Assembly (NCBI RefSeq): GCF_030272615.1
Contig: NW_026729261.1
Coordinates: 59,488-123,487, forward strand
Origin: Cryptomeria japonica
Taxonomy: Eukaryota > Streptophyta > Pinopsida > Cupressales > Cupressaceae
Direction: 5' to 3'
Length of the DNA stretch: 64,000 nucleotides
Below are positions 10,191 through 22,159 of this stretch, piece by piece; the first letter of the stretch is position 1, and each line of letters begins with the position of its first letter. The translations under genes were made by a program, and so were the position numbers. The notes beneath the pieces were generated by a model, which was not told the DNA's origin, searched no databases, and saw nothing but the letters and a program-made list of their open reading frames with translations.

Positions 10191-13100
10191 CCACAGGATA
10201 TTCTTCTGTTCTTGTTACATTCACAGCGAGTAAATCGTAATTTGTAGTTTCCTCCTCTCAGACGGAAATATTCACCGTTCACTTGTAAGTTGTGAAGAAT
10301 TTGCCTTTATCTATTACAGATAAGAATGGTGTTCGGGATGTCGACGAGAGATAAATTAACAATTTAGTAATGTTCGCTATTAACTCGGATGCTCAATATA
10401 TAGTTCCAAAATAGTTCGATGACTCGAATTTAAAGCATTCGACAAAGGGCTCAACAAAATGGTCGAATCCGTCAATTTGTAATTCACTTACTAAATCAAA
10501 TCATAGCAATTTAAACAATTCACTCATATTAGCTTTGGACAAAATTATTGCTTGTACATAAATATACTCAATCTACCATACATTCTATAGCTCTATACTA
10601 ATGAGCGACATCGTTACCATGCATAGAAGATTTGTAATTTTTAGAAACAAGAGGCAATGATTGCAATATTTGATTTCAGCATTTTATATCTGGTAAAATG
10701 ATCAAATTTTTACTATCTTTGAAGTTTGTACGATCGAGATAGACCCTCTGAATTCGTATAGCATCATTTGTGTGATGTTCAGACTCCACAAGGTAGGACA
10801 CGTCTATTCTGGATTCAAAACAGCAGTATGGATTGACTAACACACGTGTTAGTCACGCATTTTACATCGTCGATTTTGCAATTAACGGCTGCGCTTGACT
10901 AACCTGTTGCAACACAAGATGTATGTGGCTGTCTTTTGATGTTCCTGGTTCATCATCTGGTACTAGTCGTAAAGTGACTTCCATTTCTAAAGTCAAATTA
11001 ATGGGCCAATTGATGTGTCCATCTTCTACCTATTTTCTAAATACAAGAGACTATATTTTTTAATCAGATGGGTTCATCATCTGGTACTAGTCGTAAAGTG
11101 ACTTCCATTTAAGAAGTCAAATTAATGGGCCAATTGATGTGTCCATCTTCTACCTATTTTCTACATACAAGAGACTATATTTTTTAATCAGATGGGTATG
11201 ATTAGATTGACAAAAGAGTGACATAAATGTGATTTATCTCTCATCTGGTACTAGTGTAGTGACGTGCCCTATATGTCAAACTCATGGGCCAATTCGAGGG
11301 TACGTCTTTCTACCGGTTCTCTACATTGCGTTTGGAATCAGATTACTTCTTTTCCAATACCTGTTTTCACATCATAGTCTGGTGGACCGCATAAGAGTTT
11401 ATTTTACTCTCCACAGGATATTCTTCTGTTCTTGTTACATTCACAGCGAGTAAATCGTAATTTGTAGTTTCCTCCTCTCAGACGGAAATATTCACCGTTC
11501 ACTTGTAAGTTGTGAAGAATTTTCCTTTATCTATTACAGATAAGAATGGTGTTCGGGATGTCGACGAGAGATAAATTAACAATTTAGTAATGTTCGCTAT
11601 TAACTCGGATGCTCAATATATAGTTCCAAAATAGTTCGATGACTCGAATTTAAAGCATTCGACAAAGGGCTCAACAAAATGGTCGAATCCGTCAATTTGT
11701 AATTCACTTACTAAATCAAATCATAGCAATTTAAACAATTCACTCATATTAGCTTTGGACAAAATTATTGCTTGTACATAAATATACTCAATCTACCATA
11801 CATTCTATAGCTCTATACTAATGAGCGACATCGTTACCATGCATAGAAGATTTGTAATTTTTAGAAACAAGAGGCAATGATTGCAATATTAGATTTCAGC
11901 ATTTTATATCTGGTAAAATGATCAAATTTTTACTATCTTTGAAGTTTGTACGATCGAGATAGACCCTCTGAATTCGTATAGCATCATTTGTGTGATGTTC
12001 AGACTCCACAAGGTAGGACACGTCTATTCTGGATTCAAAACGGCAGTATGGATTGACTAACACACGTGTTAGTCACGCATTTTACATCGTCGATTTAGCA
12101 ATTAATGGCTGCGATTGACTAACCTGTTGCTAACACAAGATGTAGGTGGCTGTCTTTTGATGTTCCTGGTTCATCATCTGGTACTAGTCGTAAAGTGACT
12201 TCCATTTCTAAAGTCAAATTAATGGGCCAATTGATGTGTCCATCTTCTACCTATTTTCTAAATACAAGAGACTATATTTTTTAATCAGATGGGTTCATCA
12301 TCTGGTACTAGTCGTAAAGTGACTTCCATTTAAGAAGTCAAATTAATGGGCCAATTGATGTGTCCATCTTCTACCTATTTTCTACATACAAGAGACTATA
12401 TTTTTTAATCAGATGGGTATGATTAGATTGACAAAAGAGTGACATAAATGTGATTTATCTCTCATCTGGTACTAGTGTAGTGACGTGCCCTATATGTCAA
12501 ACTCATGGGCCAATTCGAGGGTATGTCTTTCTACCGGTTCTCTACATTGCGTTTGGAATCAGATTACTTCTTTTCCAATACCTGTTTTCACATCATAGTC
12601 TGGTGGACCGCATAAGAGTTTATTTTACTCTCCACAGGATATTCTTCTGTTCTTGTTACATTCACAGCGAGTAAATCGTAATTTGTAGTTTCCTCCTCTC
12701 AGACGGAAATATTCACCGTTCACTTGTAAGTTGTGAAGAATTTGCCTTTATCTATTACAGATAAGAATGGTGTTCGGGATGTCGACGAGAGATAAATTAA
12801 CAATTTAGTAATGTTCGCTATTAACTCGGATGCTCAATATATAGTTCCAAAATAGTTCGATGACTTGAATTTAAAGCATTCGACAAAGGGCTCAACAAAA
12901 TGGTCGAATCCGTCAATTTGTAATTCACTTACTAAATCAAATCATAGCAATTTAAACAATTCACTCATATTAGCTTTGGACAAAATTATTGCTTGTACAT
13001 AAATATACTCAATCTACCATACATTCTATAGCTCTATACTAATGAGCGACATCGTTACCATGCATAGAAGATTTGTAATTTTTAGAAACAAGAGGTAATG

Positions 13101-16100
13101 ATTGCAATAGTAGATTTCAGCATTTTATATCTGGTAAAATGATCAAATTTTTACTATCTTTGAAGTTTGTACGATCGAGATAGACCCTCTGAATTCGTAT
13201 AGCATCATTTGTGTGATGTTCAGACTCCACAAGGTAGGACACGTCTATTCTGGATTCAAAACGGCAGTATGGATTGACTAACACATGTGTTAGTCACGCA
13301 TTTTACATCGTCGATTTTGCAATTAACGGCTGCGATTGACTAACCTGTTGCTAACACAAGATGTAGGTGGCTGTCTTTTGATGTTCCTGGTTCATCATCT
13401 GGTACTAGTCGTAAAGTGACTTCCATTTCTAAAGTCAAATTAATGGGCCAATTGATGTGTCCATCTTCTACCTATTTTCTAAATACAAGAGACTATATTT
13501 TTTAATCAGATGGGTTCATCATCTGGTACTAGTCGTAAAGTGACTTCCATTTAAGAAGTCAAATTAATGGGCCAATTGATGTGTCCATCTTCTACCTATT
13601 TTCTACATACAAGAGACTATATTTTTTAATCAGATGGGTATGATTAGATTGACAAAAGAGTGACATAAATGTGATTTATCTCTCATCTGGTACTAGTGTA
13701 GTGACGTGCCCTATATGTCAAACTCATGGGCCAATTCGAGGGTACGTCTTTCTACCGGTTCTCTACATTGCGTTTGGAATCAGATTACTTCTTTTCCAAT
13801 ACCTGTTTTCACATCATAGTCTGGTGGACCGCATAAGAGTTTATTTTACTCTCCACAGGATATTCTTCTGTTCTTGTTACATTCACAGCGAGTAAATCGT
13901 AATTTGTAGTTTCCTCCTCTCAGACGGAAATATTCACCGTTCACTTTATTCACCGTTCACTTGTAAGTTGTGAAGAATTTGCCTTTATCTATTACAGATA
14001 AGAATGGTGTTCGGGATGTCGACGAGAGATAAATTAACAATTTAGTAATGTTCGCTATTAACTCGGATGCTCAATATATAGTTCCAAAATAGTTCGATGA
14101 CTTGAATTTAAAGCATTCGACAAAGGGCTCAACAAAATGGTCGAATCCGTCAATTTGTAATTCACTTACTAAATCAAATCATAGCAATTTAAACAATTCA
14201 CTCATATTAGCTTTGGACAAAATTATTGCTTGTACATAAATATACTCAATCTACCATACATTCTATAGCTCTATACTAATGAGCGACATCGTTACCATGC
14301 ATAGAAGATTTGTAATTTTTAGAAACAAGAGGCAATGATTGCAATATTAGATTTCAGCATTTTATATCTGGTAAAATGATCAAATTTTTACTATCTTTGA
14401 AGTTTGTACGATCGAGATAGACCCCCTGAATTCATATAGCATCATTTGTGTGATGTTCAGACTCCACAAGGTAGGACACGTCTATTCTGGATTCAAAACG
14501 GCAGTATGGATTGACTAACACATGTGTTAGTCACGCATTTTACATCGTCGATTTTGCAATTAACGGCTGCGATTGACTAACCTGTTGCTAACACAAGATG
14601 TAGGTGGCTGTCTTTTGATGTTCCTGGTTCATCATCTGGTACTAGTCGTAAAGTGACTTCCATTTCTAAAGTCAAATTAATGGGCCAATTGATGTGTCCA
14701 TCTTCTACCTATTTTCTAAATACAAGAGACTATATTTTTTAATCAGATGGGTTCATCATCTGGTACTAGTCGTAAAGTGACTTCCATTTAAGAAGTCAAA
14801 TTAATGGGCCAATTGATGTGTCCATCTTCTACCTATTTTCTACATACAAGAGACTATATTTTTTAATCAGATGGGTATGATTAGATTGACAAAAGAGTGA
14901 CATAAATGTGATTTATCTCTCATCTGGTACTAGTGTAGTGACGTGCCCTATATGTCAAACTCATGGGCCAATTCGAGGGTACGTCTTTCTACCGGTTCTC
15001 TACATTGCGTTTGGAATCAGATTACTTCTTTTCCAATACCTGTTTTCACATCATAGTCTGGTGGACCGCATAAGAGTTTATTTTACTCTCCACAGGATAT
15101 TCTTCTGTTCTTGTTACATTCACAGCGAGTAAATCGTAATTTGTAGTTTCCTCCTCTCAGACGGAAATATTCACCGTTCACTTGTAAGTTGTGAAGAATT
15201 TGCCTTTATCTATTACAGATAAGAATGGTGTTCGGGATGTCGACGAGAGATAAATTAACAATTTAGTAATGTTCGCTATTAACTCGGATGCTCAATATAT
15301 AGTTCCAAAATAGTTCGATGACTCGAATTTAAAGCATTCGACAAAGGGCTCAACAAAATGGTCGAATCCGTCAATTTGTAATTCACTTACTAAATCAAAT
15401 CATAGCAATTTAAACAATTCACTCATATTAGCTTTGGACAAAATTATTGCTTGTACATAAATATACTCAATCTACCATACATTCTATAGCTCTATACTAA
15501 TGAGCGACATCGTTACCATGCATAGAAGATTTGTAATTTTTAGAAACAAGAGGTAATGATTGCAATAGTAGATTTCAGCATTTTATATCTGGTAAAATGA
15601 TCAAATTTTTACTATCTTTGAAGTTTGTACGATCGAGATAGACCCTCTGAATTCGTATAGCATCATTTGTGTGATGTTCAGACTCCACAAGGTAGGACAC
15701 GTCTATTCTGGATTCAAAACAGCAGTATGGATTGACTAACACACGTGTTAGTCACGCATTTTACATCGTCGATTTTGCAATTAACGGCTGCGATTGACTA
15801 ACCTGTTGCAACACAAGATGTATGTGGCTGTCTTTTGATGTTCCTGGTTCATCATCTGGTACTAGTCGTAAAGTGACTTCCATTTCTAAAGTCAAATTAA
15901 TGGGCCAATTGATGTGTCCATCTTCTACCTATTTTCTAAATACAAGAGACTATATTTTTTAATCAGATGGGTTCATCATCTGGTACTAGTCGTAAAGTGA
16001 CTTCCATTTAAGAAGTCAAATTAATGGGCCAATTGATGTGTCCATCTTCTACCTATTTTCTACATACAAGAGACTATATTTTTTAATCAGATGGGTATGA

Positions 16101-17822
16101 TTAGATTGACAAAAGAGTGACATAAATGTGATTTATCTCTCATCTGGTACTAGTGTAGTGACGTGCCCTATATGTCAAACTCATGGGCCAATTCGAGGGT
16201 ACGTCTTTCTACCGGTTCTCTACATTGCGTTTGGAATCAGATTACTTCTTTTCCAATACCTGTTTTCACATCATAGTCTGGTGGACCGCATAAGAGTTTA
16301 TTTTACTCTCCACAGGATATTCTTCTGTTCTTGTTACATTCACAGCGAGTAAATCGTAATTTGTAGTTTCCTCCTCTCAGACGGAAATATTCACCGTTCA
16401 CTTGTAAGTTGTGAAGAATTTGCCTTTATCTATTACAGATAAGAATGGTGTTCGGGATGTCGACGAGAGATAAATTAACAAATTAGTAATGTTCGCTATT
16501 AACTCGGATGCTCAATATATAGTTCCAAAATAGTTCGATGACTCGAATTTAAAGCATTCGACAAAGGGCTCAACAAAATGGTCGAATCCGTCAATTTGTA
16601 ATTCACTTACTAAATCAAATCATAGCAATTTAAACAATTCACTCATATTAGCTTTGGACAAAATTATTGCTTGTACATAAATATACTCAATCTACCATAC
16701 ATTCTATAGCTCTATACTAATGAGCGACATCGTTACCATGCATAGAAGATTTGTAATTTTTAGAAACAAGAGGCAATGATTGCAATGTTAGATTTCAGCA
16801 TTTTATATCTGGTAAAATGATCAAATTTTTACTATCTTTGAAGTTTGTACGATCGAGATAGACCCTCTGAATTCATATAGCATCATTTGTGTGATTTTCA
16901 GACTCCACAAGGTAGGACACGTCTATTCTGGATTCAAAACGGCAGTATTGATTGACTAACACACGTGTTAGTCACGCATTTTACATCGTCGATTTTGCAA
17001 TTAACGGCTGCGATTGACTAACCTGTTGCAACACAAGATGTAGGTGGCTGTCTTTTGATGTTCCTGGTTCATCATCTGGTACTACTCGTAAAGTGACTTC
17101 CATTTCTAAAGTCAAATTAATGGGCCAATTGATGTGTCCATCTTCTACCTATTTTCTAAATACAAGAGACTATATTTTTTAATCAGATGGGTTCATCATC
17201 TGGTACTAGTCGTAAAGTGACTTCCATTTAAGAAGTCAAATTAATGGGCCAATTGATGTGTCCATCTTCTACCTATTTTCTACATACAAGAGACTATATT
17301 TTTTAATCAGATGGGTATGATTAGATTGACAAAAGAGTGACATAAATGTGATTTATCTCTCATCTGGTAATAGTGTAGTGACGTGCCCTATATGTCAAAC
17401 TCATGGGCCAATTCGAGGGTACGTCTTTCTACCGGTTCTCTACATTGCGTTTGGAATCAGATTACTTCTTTTCCAATACCTGTTTTCACATCATAGTCTG
17501 GTGGACCGCATAAGAGTTTATTTTACTCTCCACAGGATATTCTTCTGTTCTTGTTACATTCACAGCGAGTAAATCGTAATTTGTAGTTTCCTCCTCTCAG
17601 ACGGAAATATTCACCGTTCACTTGTAAGTTGTGAAGAATTTGCCTTTATCTATTACAGATAAGAATGGTGTTCGGGATGTCAACGAGAGATAAATTAACA
17701 ATTTAGTAATGTTCGCTATTAACTCGGATGCTCAATATATAGTTCCAAAATAGTTCGATGACTCGAATTTAAAGCATTCGACAAAGGGCTCAACAAAATG
17801 GTCGAATCCGTCAATTTGTAAT

Positions 17823-18551
17823 TCATTATTGTAATTGAATTAGTCCATTTCAAGATTAGGTAATTCTACAGACTACATTGGTAATAAATGCCGAGTAAAT
17901 TTTGTCACAAATCTATACCATTTAATACAATGATGTGACTAAATTGGTATAACTATTTAAACACATGAATTTAACCTAGAACTAATTCAAAATTTCCCAA
18001 TCGAGTATGAATATAGATTAAAGAATGTCAAATTTGTGACTACAAAATGAACGACTACAAAATGAACGACAATGGTATTGATTAGGTGAAAAGAAGACAT
18101 CGAGGGAAGATGATGGAAAAATAAGTTTACATATAGAACCAAGCTATTCTCTAGGTGATAACTAGTTCCTTTCTTTTGCATAACCTTTAAAAAAATAAAG
18201 ATTTATTTTATTTATAAATTAATACTAGTATTTGTATTTAAAGGAGGTGTAATGGTGGAGGTATAAATCTTAAAGGAAATGTTTTGATTATTAGTTTAGC
18301 ATGGGAATGGACTGTATCGATTACATTTCAGTCATCAAGACAAGCGAGACAAATTAAAGAAGACATGAGATTAATCAAAAAATAAAACATAAGAAGTCTT
18401 TCAAAGAAAACTGTCTTTTTAGTATGTCAAACATTTGGGCACTATGAAACTTCTACGACTTTCCATAAAGAAAATAAGTAAATAAAATTGAAGGTGTTGA
18501 ATATAAATACTATTATATGTAGGCAATAAGATAATAGCGAAAAAGGGCTTG
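17823..18551 (+). repeat. Right flank of the satellite array, duplicated at 53193-53887
   Basis: From attcattattgtaattg to gcttgaaggatcaag the sequence matches 53193-53887 with small indels. A 16-bp direct repeat (actacaaaatgaacga, near 18039) is present here but single in the right copy. No gene is evident. Homology stops abruptly where the GA-rich tract begins here and unrelated sequence begins there. Confidence 0.9.
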
Positions 18552-18555
18552 AAGG

Positions 18556-18675
18556 ATCAAGAGAGAGGGAGAGAACATGGGGGGAAGGGAGAGGTAGAGG
18601 GAGGGAGAGAGGGAGAGAAGAGTGGGGAGGGAAGGTAGAGAGGGAGAGAGGGAAGGAGGGAGAGGGAGAGAGAGA

Positions 18676-18744
<69 letters not shown>

Positions 18745-18837
18745 TGAGAGAGGGGGGGGGGGGGGAGGGAGAGGGAGAGAGAGAGAGAGGAGAGGGGAGA
18801 GGGAAGGTAGTGAGAGGAGAGATGGAAGGAGGGAGAG

Positions 18838-18879
<42 letters not shown>

Positions 18880-19283
18880 GAGAGAGGAGAGAGAGAGAGA
18901 GAGAGAGAGAAGAGGGGGTGGGAGAGGGAGAGAGGGAGAGAGAGAGGGAGAGGAGAGGGGAGAGGGAAGGAGAAGGAGAGAGAGAGAGGGAGAGAGAGGG
19001 GGAGAGGGAGAGGAGGGGGAGAGGGAGAGAACATGGGGGGAAGGGAGAGGTAGAGGGAGGGAGAGAGGAGAGAAGAGTGGGGAGGGAAGGTAGAGAGGGA
19101 GAGAGGGAAGGAGGGTCGAGGGAGAGAGAGAGAGAGGGAGAGTGAGAGGAGAGAGAGAGAGTGAGGATGAGGAGAGAGAGAGAGAGAGGGAGGGAGAGGA
19201 GAGTGAGAGAGAGGAGAGGGGAGAGGGAAGGTAGTGAGAGGGAGAGATGGAAGGGGAGAGAGAGAGAGAGAGAGAGAGAGATC

Positions 19284-19324
<41 letters not shown>

Positions 19325-19787
19325 AGAGGGGGTGGGAGAGGGAGAGAGGGAGAGAAGAGAGGGAGAGGAGAGGGGAGAGGGAAGGAGAAGGAGAGAGAGA
19401 GAGGGAGCGAGAGGGAGAGAGGTGAGGAGAGGGGAGAGGGAGAGAACATGGGGGGAAGGGAGAGGTAGAGGGAGGGGAGAGAGGGAGAGGGAGATAACAT
19501 GGGGGGAAGGGAGAGGTAGAGGGAGGGAAGAGAGGGAGACAAGAGGGGGGAGGGAAGGTAGAAAGGGAGAGAGGGAGGAGAGAGAGACGAGAGAGAGAGA
19601 GAGAGAGAGGAGAGGAGAGAGAGAGAGAAGAGGGGGGTGGAGAGGAGAGAGAGGGAGGGGAGAGGGGAGAGGGATTAGAGAGGGAGAGGGAGAAGAGAGG
19701 GAGAGGAGAGAGAAGAGGGAGAGAGAGGGAGAGAGGGTGAGAACATGGGGGGAAGGGAGAGGTAGAGGGAGGGAGAGAATACATGAT
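18556..19787. repeat. GA-rich polypurine minisatellite
   Basis: About 1.2 kb is almost pure purine on the plus strand. A longer motif containing gagaacatggggggaaggg recurs at about 18571, 19027, 19442, 19491 (variant gagataacat) and 19737, so the tract is built from higher-order units and not simple slippage alone. Long open frames on both strands here encode only Ser/Leu/Pro or Arg/Glu/Gly repeats and are composition artefacts. Confidence 0.95.
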
Positions 19788-19897
19788 AAAAATCAAAGAG
19801 GAAGTTGCAGATAAGAAATAAATTCACTTAATTCTATAGAAGTGTAGACATAGTTGCAGTGGGGTATGGAGGGAGAGAAGAAGAGAAAGAGGGATGG

Positions 19898-19902
<5 letters not shown>

Positions 19903-19936
<34 letters not shown>
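19903..19936. repeat. (GA)n microsatellite
   Basis: An uninterrupted gagaga run, separate from the main GA minisatellite by about 100 bp of ordinary sequence; AT-rich DNA follows to about 20107. Confidence 0.9.
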
Positions 19937-19938
<2 letters not shown>

Positions 19939-20107
19939 TGTATGCGTTTCAGAGGGAGAGACGATACACTTACATGTGTATATATATGTTTAATATATTA
20001 TATGTATATAAACATATTATATATACAATGTCATATAAACACATATTATCTCATACCATATATTATCTGAATAACACAAATCTATACATAGAATATCATA
20101 TTATACA

Positions 20108-20245
20108 ATAGCGCGTATGCGCTGTTTATAGTAAAGATAGCGCGTATGCGCTGTTTAAAGGGAAACCAAGTGTGTACGCGCTTTTACACTATAAATACCC
20201 CGTACACGCTTTTTAAACCATAAGTACCCCGTACATCCTTTTGAC
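20108..20245 (+). repeat. Five tandem ~29-bp units with GCGCGTATGCGC/CCCCGTACACGC cores
   Basis: Cores start near 20111, 20140, 20170, 20198 and 20227, a period of 28-30 bp. The first two are gcgcgtatgcgctgttta; the third is intermediate (gtgtgtacgcgctttta); the last two are ccccgtacacgcttttta and ccccgtacatccttttg. This gradual change along the array suggests old local duplications. The motif is much more GC-rich than its surroundings. Confidence 0.85.
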
Positions 20246-20980
20246 TTTTTAGGCTTGGAAATAGACCTGGATGACAAAGCTATGGATTGGAAGTTTGATT
20301 TCCCTCCATTTCTCTCATTTTTGACGTGTTTTATTTTATCAACTTGGTTTATCGACTTTGTCATCATCAGGTTTACACTTCCTAAAGTGGGTATTTTAAA
20401 AATTGCCACCATATTTTCACCCATCTTTTGAGCTTTCTAACCATATAATTTTTTTTCAATTTGAACAACAATAACATATTATTGTTTGAATTTCTTTTAC
20501 TAGTGTCTCCATAGTTCTCACAGACATAGGTGCACCATTTTTTGAATAACTTTTGATATACATATCCAAATTTTAAAAACTTTATATAAAAAAAAAATAC
20601 TCAACAAAAAATAACAAAAAAATACACATCTTTTAGTTCTCTCTCTTAACTATCTTTTTGCCAAAGGATTTGCAAAATACTAACTCTAACTATGACTTTT
20701 TGATGCACACGTCATAAACTATGTTAAGTTTTTCAGAAAAAAAATAGGGTCAGTTTTTCGTGCGCGAAGGATTTGACCCCCTTAATCTTATCCAATTTTG
20801 AAAAAGTTTAGTAGTTTGGAAAATAGATTCAGAGTAATACAATATTATTCTTTTATTATCTTTATATCTTGAGTGGATGACTTTCAAATTTTGCCTCTAA
20901 GTTCAGGTTCACCTGATTTTAGAAAAAAGTGTCCACTTATACCCCCCTTTTTGACCACCATCTTTGTGCACTTACCCAAG
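20246..20980. other. Non-coding stretch preceding the gag remnant
   Basis: AT-rich sequence with A-runs and no persuasive open frame. It may be the 5' non-coding part of the element whose gag follows, but no LTR boundary or primer binding site was seen. Confidence 0.4.
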
Positions 20981-20998
20981 AATTAACTTGAAGACTAA

Positions 20999-22000
20999 GT
21001 GATGCAACAAATGAGAAAAACAAGACTTAGCTATGAAAATGACCTATTGAAGACAGATCTAATGCATACACAGAATGACTCCAATGAACTGATGAGACAA
21101 AAAGAGATCTTAGAAAGAGAACTGGATATTGCAAATCAACACAAAGATAAATTCAAGAAAAGCTCAGAAGAACTTGGTGACTTATTAAAGATTTAGAAAC
21201 CTAATGGTGACACTTGTGGAATTGGCTTTGAGGAGGAGAAAGCTCTGGTACTGCAAACACTCAGGATCACAGCAAACCGGTAAGGCAACCTAATGTTTAT
21301 AAATTCAATGGAAAATGCTTTAACTGTAATAAGTATGGGCATAGAGAAAATCAATGTAGATCTAGAAATTATCAGAACATCAACACACCTACCGGTCAAT
21401 GTTCAAAATGCAACAAAGTTGGTCCATAACTCTAAAAATTGCAGAATGAATGTAAGATGTTATGTTTGTGGAAGATTTGGACATCTATCTAATAAATGTA
21501 GAACACAAACCGAAATAGGTTATGAAAAGCTATTCAAAAAAATAATGTAACTTGCTATGCATGTAACAAGATTGGGCATATTGCAAAATTCTGTAGAAGC
21601 AAAGGATCACCGACAGACAACAAAAATTCTAGCTTGAAGGGAAAAGAAAAAGTTGAAGAGGTTAAGCAAGAATTCTCAAAACAATGGATTAGAAAGTCAG
21701 ACCTAAATATTGTTGGAAATACTCCTCCACCGGTAGAACCAATCAACACCTCACCAGCAGGATAGAGTAATGCTTCACTGGCAGGACAGAGTAATGCTTC
21801 ACTGGTAGGACAGAGTATCACTCCACCGGCAGGAAGTTCTTCATCAAATTGAAGAAAATTTTCTTTGAGGGTTTGGCAATCAATGAGACATGTGTTATTA
21901 TTCCCTCGGTTAAAGATGAGAAGTTGGAAAATACTTCTATACTAGTAGACAATGTTAAGTGACTACCTAACCGACATGCATTAAATGTGGTAGATGACTA
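20999..22000 (+). pseudogene. Decayed retroelement gag: coiled coil and four CCHC zinc knuckles
   Basis: The first frame (20999-21196) is a charged heptad-like coiled coil (YENDLLKTDLMHTQNDSNEL and onward) ending EELGDLLKI-stop-KPNGDTCGIGF, as in the C-terminal half of plant copia-type gag. After a frame change come knuckles CFNCNKYGHRENQC, CSKCNKVG-(frame break)-NSKNC, CYVCGRFGHLSNKC and CYACNKIGHIAKFC, all CX2CX4HX4C. A proline/serine tail with a 24-bp repeat follows, then a stretch reading LAINETCVIIPSVKDEKLEN. At least two frameshifts and several stops make it non-functional. No protease, integrase or reverse transcriptase follows; another ORF begins at 22160 instead. Confidence 0.8.
21745..21832 (+). 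repeat. 24-bp coding repeat in the gag tail
   Basis: The unit gcaggacagagtaatgcttc recurs three times at 24-bp spacing (about 21758, 21782 and 21806) and encodes an (A/V)GQSNASL-type peptide. The first copy carries an in-frame stop. Confidence 0.8.
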
Positions 22001-22021
22001 ATAAACATTATAAATTTGTGA

Positions 22022-22159
22022 TTTTGTCTCCATTTCACTTCACCGAGATTTCAAACATTCGAAGCGCGCGAAATTTCCAGAGCTAAGGCATTTCAAGCAA
22101 AGAGGCAAGAACACTTCAGCAATCAAACCATCCTAAGGCAGAAAAAGGTATTTATCATC
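22022..22159 (+). promoter_or_regulatory. Leader-like sequence before the 22160 ORF
   Basis: Between the end of the gag-like frame and the methionine at 22160 lies an untranslated stretch of about 140 bp, GC-richer than the preceding spacer, ending 'tatttatcatcATGG', a favourable plant start context. It resembles a 5' leader, so the following ORF may have been expressed from its own or a subgenomic message. This is inference. Confidence 0.35.

Larger units (their letters stand above)
9264..17822 (+). repeat. Tandem array of seven ~1.22-kb units
   Basis: Units start at 9264, 10484, 11704, 12925, 14162, 15383 and 16603, giving lengths of 1220, 1220, 1221, 1237, 1221, 1220 and 1220 bp. The odd length of unit 4 comes from a 16-bp local duplication (attcaccgttcacttt, near 13940). 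Units are almost identical, differing at scattered single bases, and some variants are shared between non-adjacent units (for example ggtaatgattgcaatag in units 4 and 6). Each unit carries a 74-codon open frame that is simply copied with the repeat; it has no recognisable domain, signal or splice context, and I do not call it a gene. The low divergence implies recent amplification or continuing homogenisation. Confidence 0.97.

Noticed and set aside
10009-17572. A 74-codon open frame preserved in all seven satellite units (and at 52708)
   Set aside because: It is carried passively by a highly homogenised repeat. There is no domain, no signal peptide that I could defend, no splice or promoter context, and preservation is fully explained by low divergence.
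18442-19814. Open frames of 366 and 427 codons (minus) and 217 codons (plus) in the GA-rich tract
   Set aside because: They encode only Ser/Leu/Pro or Arg/Glu/Gly repeats, which is what a stop-poor GA/CT tract gives in any frame.
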